This document shows, one piece after another, positions 27,317 to 34,553 of a stretch of DNA of 64,000 nt; position 1 is the first letter of the stretch; the number at the start of each line of letters is the position of its first letter. Location: positions 50,937 to 114,936 of the forward strand of contig NZ_JAJSAX010000010.1 in the NCBI RefSeq assembly GCF_021261315.1, in the 5' to 3' direction. The DNA comes from Epilithonimonas sp. JDS (GTDB lineage: Bacteria > Bacteroidota > Bacteroidia > Flavobacteriales > Weeksellaceae). Made by a program: the position numbers and the translations under genes. The notes beneath the pieces are model-generated. The model did no database searches and was not told where the DNA came from. It worked only from the letters and a program-made list of their open reading frames with translations.

Positions 27317-28212
27317 TGAAAAAGCTGATATTTTTTATTTTACTGATAAGTATTTCAGTTGACTTGATTACTGCACAGTGTTTGAGTGGCAATTGCAAAG
27401 ACGGAACAGGAAAATCTGATTTGGGATATGCAGTTTATGAAGGAAGTTTTAAAAACGGGAAACCTCACGGACGCGGGGTGATAGACTACGGTGGCGAAAA
27501 ATATACCGGAGAATTTGCAGATGGTTCAGAACACGGAAAGGGCATATTAACCCGTAAAAACGGTAAGACCGAAAATGTAGAATACAGCTTTGGTAATCTG
27601 GTAAGAAAAAGTGCACCCAATTACGTCGGTGGTGCGCCGGTAGAAGGCTGTGAAAAAGGAGACTGTAAAAACGGAAGCGGCGAAATGCATTTCCCAAGCG
27701 GTAACCTATACGTAGGCAATTTTCAGGGCGGAATGATTCATGGTAACGGAACATTTTATTTCGCAGGAGGAAATATTTTTGAGGGTGAGTTTAGAGAGAA
27801 TGTCATCCTTGATGGCAAATTTTCCTATCATCCTGAAGAAGTGGATTTCGTCGGCACATTTAATCAGGATGGGACTCCTAAAACCGGTCTCTACACCCAT
27901 TACGACACAGGCGCAACCGTCAGAATGCTGGACAACGTGATCACGGAAGTTCACAATCCTGCATTGGAAGCTCAACTGGAAGCTCAGCAGAAAGCCGCTA
28001 ATGTGAAACATGTAAAATGCCCGGTTTGTAATGGCAAAGGAATTACCGGAAGCAAATCCAGCTATTCTTACACAACGGCAGGAACTTACACGATGAGTGA
28101 GTTTGGTCAGGGAAGAATTAATTTGACGAATCCCACAACAACGACGTCAACAGGAAGAACATTCTATGATGTCTGCAGCCGCTGCAAAGGGGTTGGAGAA
28201 ATACCAGAATAA
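27316..28212 (+). CDS. Exported MORN-repeat protein with C-terminal zinc-motif pair
   Basis: 298 residues from ATG 27316; a GTG at 27313 is in frame but less likely. A signal peptide (MKKLIFFILLISISVDLITAQ) is followed by MORN repeats (YEGSFKNGKPHGRGVIDYGG, YTGEFADGSEHGKGILTRKN, YVGNFQGGMIHGNGTFYFAG). The C-terminal 60 residues hold CPVCNGKG and CSRCKGVG, a DnaJ-type CxxCxGxG pair able to bind one zinc. MORN repeats often bind lipids or act as scaffolds. An exported protein combining both is unusual. The gene is coupled to the upstream domain-A gene. Confidence 0.85.
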   Translation: MKKLIFFILLISISVDLITAQCLSGNCKDGTGKSDLGYAVYEGSFKNGKPHGRGVIDYGGEKYTGEFADGSEHGKGILTRKNGKTENVEYSFGNLVRKSAPNYVGGAPVEGCEKGDCKNGSGEMHFPSGNLYVGNFQGGMIHGNGTFYFAGGNIFEGEFRENVILDGKFSYHPEEVDFVGTFNQDGTPKTGLYTHYDTGATVRMLDNVITEVHNPALEAQLEAQQKAANVKHVKCPVCNGKGITGSKSSYSYTTAGTYTMSEFGQGRINLTNPTTTTSTGRTFYDVCSRCKGVGEIPE

Positions 28213-28249
28213 TCTTAATAAATAGTTATTAGCAAAAAATATTAAAGAA

Positions 28250-30592
28250 ATGAAAAAAATTATACTGTTTTTATTACTGGGATTGATTACTTTAAGTCAG
28301 GCGCAATTGACGGAAGTGTATAATTTCGGTTACACTGGGCCTGCATCCAACGATTTTGCGGGCGAAACAAAGGAAAGAATCTATGATGGAAAATTCTTCT
28401 ATTATTATCAGGACAATACTGCAAAAAAAACTTTTTTATATTATAAAGATACCAGCACTTCAGCTCCAGTTTCAGTGAAGGACATTTCAGCGTCATCCAC
28501 CAATACAGGACTGACATCGATAATGACTTATAAGGCAAACGAGAAATATCTCTACTTTACAACTTATACCTACATCACATCTGCAAAAGGTATCAATGAA
28601 CTCTGGCGCACAGATGGGACAGAGTCTGGAACTGTGAAAATTAAATCTTTTGAGGGAGCACCGGTCAACTTTTTTAATATCAAGAGTGCGGAGTATTCTG
28701 TGAAATCGAATCTTGCTGCAAAAAATTCTATTAACGGCGATTTTATGTTCAGTTCGTCTCCTACACCGGGTACACGAGCCGTCTGGATAACCAACGGAAC
28801 ACCTGAAGGCACCGTAAAATTAATGGAAAATACCGTGACCAATACTTCTACTGCAGCCTATTCGCCTATAGATAAAGTGGGAAATAAGATGCTCTTTACC
28901 GTGCTGGGGTCTACTAATTTTTGGGAAATTTGGATTACAGACGGTACCGCATCCGGAACTCAGTTCCATTCGCAACTATTTGCAACGCTAGGTATGCTGA
29001 ACGGGAAATTTTATTATTATGCAACATTTGATGATCAGATTGCGAACTTAATCAGTTACACAGCAGATGGGATTACATCGAACAAAATTCCTCTTTCCCT
29101 ACCGGTAAACGGTATCGATGGTTATAATTATGATAATAAAGAATTGTATTTGGGCTCCGCAACAGGTAAAACCTTATTTCATACAACTGATTTTTCCGAT
29201 GTGAAAAAGATTGCCGATCTTCCTCAAACAAACACTTATTTTTTAGCCGCTACTGATGCCGGATTATTATATGCAAAACTTCTAAATGTTAATCTGAGTG
29301 ATGAATATACTTTTTATTTTGCTAATCGTAATAGTGGTGTGAGAATTGTCAACACAGGGAATTTATTTGTATCATCTCAGGATACATTTGCATTTAAAAA
29401 TACTTTTTATTCTGCTAATGCTTTGAAAAATGATACACAGATCTATGGTCGTGAATTATGGCGTATGGATGATCTGCACACAGAATTGTTAAAGGATATC
29501 TATCCAGGATTTCTTACATTTTCAGGTTATACTTTCCCAAATAATGCATCTCCAAAAGGCTTTTTTGCACACAACGGCGAGATGTATTTTATAGCAGATC
29601 AGGTTAACGGAAGAAAATTGTTCAAATTTAACCCTGATTTTACTTTTACAAATGGCGGACAGGATAGTAAATGGAGTAGTCCAACTAACTGGAAGGCTGG
29701 TGCTACACCAATGATTACCGATAATTCAATAATACCTTCATCCTATAATGTTGTTATAGACGGGACTGCCTACACAAGAGATTTTCAGGTGTCTTCTCCG
29801 GTTAATTTAACCAATGGAATTTTAAATGTTTCCGGAAATGTTGCTTTGGAATCCAAAATTACTTTAAGTAACAGTAGTCTGGTTCTTAACGGAAACATTT
29901 CAAAAGTAAGCGGTTCTAATACTTCTAATTATATCGTCACGAATGAAAATAGTAAAGTTGTGATTGAAAATCTGGACGCTTCAAGAGGTGCTGTTATGAT
30001 TCCTGTAGGAACATCAAATTATTACAACCCGGCAATAATTTCAAATAATGGGATCGCAGATTCTTTTTCATTAAGCGTTTCTGAAGGTATTATTAATGCA
30101 GACAGATCATTGAATGTTAGCTGGGATATTTCCGAATCTACTGCTGGTGGAAGTAACGTTGCATTGAATTTGGGTTGGAATCAATCTCAGGAGCAAGCGG
30201 GTTTTCAAAGAAATACAGCAAAAGTAGGACATTATAAAAACGGGGTATGGATCGAAGAAAACTCTGGCTCGGTTTCCGGTAATAACCCTTACAGTATCTT
30301 GGCAAATGGCATCAATAGTTTCTCACCATTTTCTGTCTTGAACTTTGCGACCCTGGGTGATAGTGATTTTGATAAAGATAAATTAAGCATCTATCCAAAT
30401 CCGACTGCAGATGCAGTTAACTTTAGCCAAGAAATTACCTGGGTTCATATTTATGATACTTCCGGCAAATTGTTAAGATCTTTCAACAATACAAGCAAGA
30501 TCAACATTAGAGATCTAGCATCAGGAACGTATATCATCAATTATCTGGATAAAAATGGAGATGTAAATATCGATAAGATCATAAAAAAGTAA
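28250..30592 (+). CDS. Large T9SS cargo protein with ELWxxDGT repeats
   Basis: 780 residues. Signal peptide to about TLSQAQ, then a propeller-like region with repeats ELWRTDGTESGT, VWITNGTPEGT, IWITDGTASGT and ELWRMDD, followed by a beta-rich stalk. It ends with a type A T9SS sorting domain: SIYPNPTADAVNF, IYDTSGKLLRSF and a final NIDKIIKK. It should be exported through the outer membrane by T9SS and attached or released. It is the last gene of the exported-protein run, and two hairpins follow. Confidence 0.88.
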   Translation: MKKIILFLLLGLITLSQAQLTEVYNFGYTGPASNDFAGETKERIYDGKFFYYYQDNTAKKTFLYYKDTSTSAPVSVKDISASSTNTGLTSIMTYKANEKYLYFTTYTYITSAKGINELWRTDGTESGTVKIKSFEGAPVNFFNIKSAEYSVKSNLAAKNSINGDFMFSSSPTPGTRAVWITNGTPEGTVKLMENTVTNTSTAAYSPIDKVGNKMLFTVLGSTNFWEIWITDGTASGTQFHSQLFATLGMLNGKFYYYATFDDQIANLISYTADGITSNKIPLSLPVNGIDGYNYDNKELYLGSATGKTLFHTTDFSDVKKIADLPQTNTYFLAATDAGLLYAKLLNVNLSDEYTFYFANRNSGVRIVNTGNLFVSSQDTFAFKNTFYSANALKNDTQIYGRELWRMDDLHTELLKDIYPGFLTFSGYTFPNNASPKGFFAHNGEMYFIADQVNGRKLFKFNPDFTFTNGGQDSKWSSPTNWKAGATPMITDNSIIPSSYNVVIDGTAYTRDFQVSSPVNLTNGILNVSGNVALESKITLSNSSLVLNGNISKVSGSNTSNYIVTNENSKVVIENLDASRGAVMIPVGTSNYYNPAIISNNGIADSFSLSVSEGIINADRSLNVSWDISESTAGGSNVALNLGWNQSQEQAGFQRNTAKVGHYKNGVWIEENSGSVSGNNPYSILANGINSFSPFSVLNFATLGDSDFDKDKLSIYPNPTADAVNFSQEITWVHIYDTSGKLLRSFNNTSKINIRDLASGTYIINYLDKNGDVNIDKIIKK

Positions 30593-30677
30593 TCGACAGC
30601 CAAAAGAATTCTGGTCAACAATTATAACTTGCACCATAGTTTAGTATTGCTGTTAATAATTCTTAGAGATCATTGTG

Positions 30678-30719
30678 AAGATCTGCCTCTTAAAGATCGA
30701 CTTTGTAATGGCAGATCTT
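30678..30719 (+). terminator. Terminator hairpin after the T9SS gene
   Basis: AAGATCTGCC (30678-30687) pairs with GGCAGATCTT (30710-30719). Within the loop AAAG and CTTT can extend the structure. It is the first of two hairpins that close the secreted-protein run. Confidence 0.7.
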
Positions 30720-30779
30720 TACTGTTGGTCAGCAGCATTCAATCTACCAGAATTTTTTTTGATGACCAGATAATTTCAG

Positions 30780-30816
30780 ATCGTCAGTTCCTGCTTCGTT
30801 TATGACGATTTTTTTA
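30780..30816 (+). terminator. Second hairpin with T tract
   Basis: ATCGTCA (30780-30786) pairs with TGACGAT (30803-30809) and is followed directly by a T7 run, a classical rho-independent shape about 60 nt after the first hairpin. Confidence 0.65.
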
Positions 30817-30975
30817 TTCGTGAGGCCGTAAAGGTTCGTATCGGATCGCGATCGAGCCAAAAGTCTCCGACTTTGCAATAAAGTTCAATCGAAGAATCCC
30901 GACGCTTCGGCAACGAACTTTGCAGTTCGCCATACTGTTGTAAAACCTTTGTTAGTGGTAGTACATTTTTTATTC
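30817..30975. repeat. Possible dispersed intergenic repeat with nested palindromes
   Basis: This stretch is more GC-rich than its surroundings and packed with short inverted repeats: GATCGCGATC, AAAGTC/GACTTT around tcc, and CGAAC/GTTCG around tttgca. It ends in CCTTTGTTAGTGGTAGTAC. The style resembles multicopy intergenic elements in flavobacterial genomes. Only one copy lies in this window, so repeat status is inference. Confidence 0.4.
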
Positions 30976-31139
30976 AGTTAGTTAAAATATTTCAGTCCTA
31001 TTATGTTCAAAACATTGTTGGTTATTTTTGCTTGGTCAATAGATACAAAATTGCAATGATAATTTCAACTCTGGTTAGTTCCGACACTACAGTAATGATC
31101 AAGAGAAAATAGCTACAATTTTAAATCTTTGATTGGATG

Positions 31140-32366
31140 TTATTTTTTTATTTTAGTAAGAAGGTCTTTCCGGTCTTTCAGATTAAGAATAAGATAAATA
31201 TTCTTGATATGATATTTGACTGTATTCTCGGATATAAATAATTTATCAGCAATCATTTTATTGGAAAGTCCTTCAGACATCAATTCAAGGAGTTGCTTCT
31301 GTCTTTCATTCAGAAGTTCTGTTTCTAAAATTTTGTTGCTGTTGTTATTGTATGAAAATTGCTGTTGAGAGTAGTTTTTCAGAACTTCCTTCATCTGAAT
31401 AAGTTCCAGTTCAAACTTCTGCTTTTCTTTCTTGTGTATTGCTGATCTACGGTAAAAATAAATTCCGAATCCGATCAGAATAATTAAAAGAATAGTGAAT
31501 ATTATGATGTTCCGGAAGGAATTGTCTTTTTCATTTTGATTCTGCTGTTGTAAAAAAGTTTCGTTTTCCACGTGCATCTGAGACAGATTGTTTTCCCTGC
31601 CGTCAAGAATTTTTAGTGAATCCAGAAATTTGCTTGCTGCGAAAGCCTTATTCACCATTTTATTAGCTTTATAAACATTCTGAATTTCCTCGGCGGCGTA
31701 GATTTTATATTTCAGGATAGAACAGGAATCAGCTTTTTGAAGGACTTGAGTATAAATTTCTTCCATCTTATCAAACTCCTTTTTTTCGCCATACAGCTGC
31801 ATTTGTTTTACCAGAACGGGAGGCAGATTGCAGGGTGAACTCTTTTTTAATAGAGATAAAGAAGATTTATACTGCTTTTCCGCCAGATCATAATTTTCCT
31901 GAAGAAAATTAATATAAGCCTGCTGCATAATAATATACGCTTTGCTGTCTTCATCCAGGTTTTTATATTTTACCAAAGCTATCTGCTGCATTATTTTATC
32001 AGACTCCGTATAATTATGATTGTCAAATTGTGCAAATGCGAGTTCTGCTTTAATGTCTGTTTTTAAGGAATCCTGCAACGTCAGATCAATAGAAAGTGTT
32101 TGCGCTGTTTTAAGGTAATTAATGGATGTCGGATAGTCATTGATACTTCTGAATGTCTTCGCAAGAAGAAGGTTTACCTTCACTTGGTCCTCTAATTCCA
32201 GATCTTTATTCTTTAAAACTTTAAGTAATTTCTGCTGAGAAACTTTGTGCTTTCCAAGTTGATTGTTTCGGTAAACAGTCTTTTCTAAGTCATTAAAATT
32301 AAATGACTGGCTAAGGGTGAAGCCTGTTATCAGAAGAAATAAAAAAGAGTAAAACTTTGATTTCAT
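31140..32366 (-). CDS. Membrane-anchored TPR-LuxR transcription regulator
   Basis: 408 residues. Signal peptide (SFLFLLITGFTLSQS), TPR-like helices to about residue 265, one membrane helix (IIIFTILLIILIGFGIYFY, about 290-308), a coiled segment, then a C-terminal LuxR helix-turn-helix with ERQKQLLELMSEGLSNKMIA and NTVKYHIKNIYLI. There is no receiver or kinase domain, so it is a one-component membrane regulator whose periplasmic TPR part may sense a ligand or protein. It is divergent from the T9SS/fibre pair, with two strong inverted repeats between them. Confidence 0.92.
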   Translation of the reverse strand: MKSKFYSFLFLLITGFTLSQSFNFNDLEKTVYRNNQLGKHKVSQQKLLKVLKNKDLELEDQVKVNLLLAKTFRSINDYPTSINYLKTAQTLSIDLTLQDSLKTDIKAELAFAQFDNHNYTESDKIMQQIALVKYKNLDEDSKAYIIMQQAYINFLQENYDLAEKQYKSSLSLLKKSSPCNLPPVLVKQMQLYGEKKEFDKMEEIYTQVLQKADSCSILKYKIYAAEEIQNVYKANKMVNKAFAASKFLDSLKILDGRENNLSQMHVENETFLQQQNQNEKDNSFRNIIIFTILLIILIGFGIYFYRRSAIHKKEKQKFELELIQMKEVLKNYSQQQFSYNNNSNKILETELLNERQKQLLELMSEGLSNKMIADKLFISENTVKYHIKNIYLILNLKDRKDLLTKIKK

Positions 32367-32532
32367 AAAATATAAGTGGGCAAAAATAATCCTTTTTTAA
32401 TATAAATGATTCATTGAAATTCAAATATTAGTATCGATTTAAAAATTAGCAGAATTGCTTATCTAATAAAGATCTAATTCTTATAAGAATTCTGTAATTT
32501 CTTTAATCTATTTAAAGTCAATAAGTTAAAAG

Positions 32533-32586
32533 TGACTACCCGAATGGGTAGTCATCATTATTTTGGAGAACTACCTGTACGGGTAG
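32533..32586. promoter_or_regulatory. Twin CTACC/GGTAG inverted repeats, candidate operator
   Basis: TGACTACCC (32533-32541) and GGGTAGTCA (32546-32554) form a perfect 9-bp dyad with a 4-nt centre. CTACC (32571-32575) and GGTAG (32582-32586) form a second dyad centred 35 bp away. A TTG (32590-32592) follows directly, a possible -33 element of the plus-strand transcript. They sit between the TPR-LuxR gene and the genes it most likely controls. Dyads of this size suit a LuxR dimer. They could instead be transcript hairpins. Confidence 0.65.
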
Positions 32587-32751
32587 CAATTGTGAGCCTT
32601 TTTTCTATTTACTTCGCATCAATTATCACCGATGAAATTAATTTTATTCATCCGCGCTGTCACTCTGTTTCTGGAACTAGTCTTACATATTACAGGATAT
32701 CGCAGACGCCTATCAGATATTGAAAATTAAATATTCTAAATAATAATGCCT

Positions 32752-33228
32752 ATGAAAACCAAAATTACAATATCGGTTTTTCTTTTGATGGGAACCTTCT
32801 GCGCTTTTGCACAGAGTTCAGAAAATGCTGCTGGCGGGAACTTAAGCGGAATTGGCGGAAGTGCTATTTATGCTCTCGGAAACGTATTTTATGAAGAACT
32901 TTCCGGCTCAGGTGGTTCATCCAGTCCGGGAACAATAGATTCTTATGTGATTACGGCTACTTTGGGAATGGATCAAACCTTTGTAAAACTTGAAATGAAA
33001 ATCTATCCGAATCCCGTAACCGATTACCTTAATCTGAAAATCGATGCTAAAAACGCAACCACTTACAATTACGAATTATTTGACTCAAAAGGTTCACAGT
33101 TACAAACGCAAAATACGAAAGAGCACGATACGAAAATCCCAATGTCAAATTATCCTGCCGGTACTTATCTTCTCACCGTAAAGCAGAATCAAAAAATCAT
33201 CAAAACTTTTAAAATCATTAAAAAATAA
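32752..33228 (+). CDS. Small T9SS-sorted exported protein
   Basis: 158 residues from MKTKITI at 32752; MPMKTK at 32746 is the alternative. The signal peptide ends near FCAFAQ. A short Gly/Ser-rich middle (about 20-75) lacks a domain, and the C-terminal 80 residues are a T9SS type A sorting domain (LEMKIYPNPVTDYLNLK, YELFDSKGSQLQTQ, MSNYPAGTYLLTVKQ, TFKIIKK). With so little cargo it may act as an adaptor or surface marker. It lies 6 nt before the fibre-like gene and is likely co-transcribed with it. Confidence 0.85.
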   Translation: MKTKITISVFLLMGTFCAFAQSSENAAGGNLSGIGGSAIYALGNVFYEELSGSGGSSSPGTIDSYVITATLGMDQTFVKLEMKIYPNPVTDYLNLKIDAKNATTYNYELFDSKGSQLQTQNTKEHDTKIPMSNYPAGTYLLTVKQNQKIIKTFKIIKK

Positions 33229-33234
33229 TCAATA

Positions 33235-34485
33235 ATGAAGAATATTTTTACACTCGCAGCCTTTTTTATGGCTACTTTTTTACTGGCACAGTCACCGGAT
33301 CTACTCAGTTACCAGTCGGTGGTAAGGAATTCCAATAACGATCTTATTAAGAATCAATCTGTAGGAATCAAGTTCTCAGTTCTGAAAACTTCGGCTACGG
33401 GAACTGTCGTATTTGCTGAAACGCAGACTGCAACAACCAACGGAAACGGACTTTTAAGTACAGAAGTGGGAAGAGGGACTGTTGTTACGGGAGCACTTTC
33501 CCTTGTTAATTGGAGTGCTGACAAATATTTCATTAAAACTGAAATTGATCCAAATGGAGGAACAAATTACAATATTAGTGGAACTCAGCAACTACTAAGC
33601 GTTCCGTACGCTCTAAATGCAAAATCTGCTGACAATGGTCTAAAAAATGGTACCGCTGCAGGACAATTGGTTTTGACAGGTTCTGCTTCACCATATGCTT
33701 CGCAAAACCCGGCAACTGTAACTGGTGACGTAACAATCAGCAGTTCTGCAGTTACCACGATTGCAAGCAATGCTGTAACCACATCAAAATTAGCTGATGC
33801 AAGTGTAACCAAAGAAAAGTTATCTGCAACAGGAACTGCTTCTGCAACCACTTATCTTCGTGGCGATGGGAGCTGGTCAACGCCTCCAAGTGGAACATCT
33901 CTGCCGGCTCAAACAGGTAATGAGGGCAAGTTTTTGACCACAAATGGAACGGATCTTTCCTGGGGATCATCCTCTGGCGGAAGTTCTAGCTATGAAGTTT
34001 ATGCGACTATCGCTACGGCACAGACCACTTCTGTAGGAAGTTCTCTTGTTCTGCCCTCAGGAGTTTCATTCTCTTCCAACAACTCTCCCGCAGCTCTGAC
34101 AGGAGGTAACACTTGGACTACCCTTACAGATCCGAGTGCAGGTAGTACGGGAGGAAATTCGGTAAGTAATCAAATCAGCAAATTTACCGCTGTTACAGGA
34201 GGTCTTTATCTTGTAGACATTCAGTTGGTGGGGAATATAATGTACGGTGTTCCTATGTTGGACTATAATGGTCTTGGTAATGTGGAAAGCAGTTATTACG
34301 GTAATGGTACAGGTCATACAACCACAGCACAGACACCCCATAAACAAAGAGGAACTTTGCAACGTCTGGTCTATATGAATCCAAATGATTTCTTTTACAT
34401 TCGTGCTATGTCTGGAAGCACGGTCGTGGGTGCCGATTTTGCAGCTACAAAAGTAAGTTATATCAAAATTATAAAACTTAAATAA
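33235..34485 (+). CDS. Exported fibre-like protein with C1q/TNF-like C-terminal domain
   Basis: 416 residues. Signal peptide to about TFLLAQ. The N-terminal domain has the common Bacteroidetes block LLSYQSVVRNSNNDLIKNQS and VPYALNAKSAD. A repetitive Thr/Ala/Ser stalk follows, with tail-fibre-like text (VTTIASNAVTTSKLADASVT, ATTYLRGDGSWSTPP). The C-terminal 160 residues look like a C1q/TNF jelly-roll (GGLYLVDIQLVG to VSYIKIIKLK). It is probably a trimeric surface adhesin or fibre. It lacks its own T9SS domain, so the small T9SS protein upstream may help localise it; that is inference. Confidence 0.8.
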   Translation: MKNIFTLAAFFMATFLLAQSPDLLSYQSVVRNSNNDLIKNQSVGIKFSVLKTSATGTVVFAETQTATTNGNGLLSTEVGRGTVVTGALSLVNWSADKYFIKTEIDPNGGTNYNISGTQQLLSVPYALNAKSADNGLKNGTAAGQLVLTGSASPYASQNPATVTGDVTISSSAVTTIASNAVTTSKLADASVTKEKLSATGTASATTYLRGDGSWSTPPSGTSLPAQTGNEGKFLTTNGTDLSWGSSSGGSSSYEVYATIATAQTTSVGSSLVLPSGVSFSSNNSPAALTGGNTWTTLTDPSAGSTGGNSVSNQISKFTAVTGGLYLVDIQLVGNIMYGVPMLDYNGLGNVESSYYGNGTGHTTTAQTPHKQRGTLQRLVYMNPNDFFYIRAMSGSTVVGADFAATKVSYIKIIKLK

Positions 34486-34505
34486 TCTCATTAAACAAAT
34501 GACAG

Positions 34506-34540
34506 TCGCACATTCAGATCCCTCAGGTGTGCGATTTTTT
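34506..34540 (+). terminator. Rho-independent terminator after the fibre gene
   Basis: TCGCACA (34506-34512) pairs with TGTGCGA (34528-34534), followed by T6. It separates the fibre gene from the YfhO-like gene and shows that an in-frame GTG at 34527 is not the start of the latter. Confidence 0.8.
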
Positions 34541-34553
34541 AGTAATACTATTG

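Noticed and set aside
32746..34485. Prophage tail-fibre gene
   Set aside because: The fibre-like stalk recalls phage tails, but the protein has a signal peptide, sits beside a T9SS protein and has no phage neighbours.
34527..34553. GTG start for the YfhO-like protein
   Set aside because: This codon lies within the stem of the preceding terminator; ATG 34554 directly precedes the first membrane helix.
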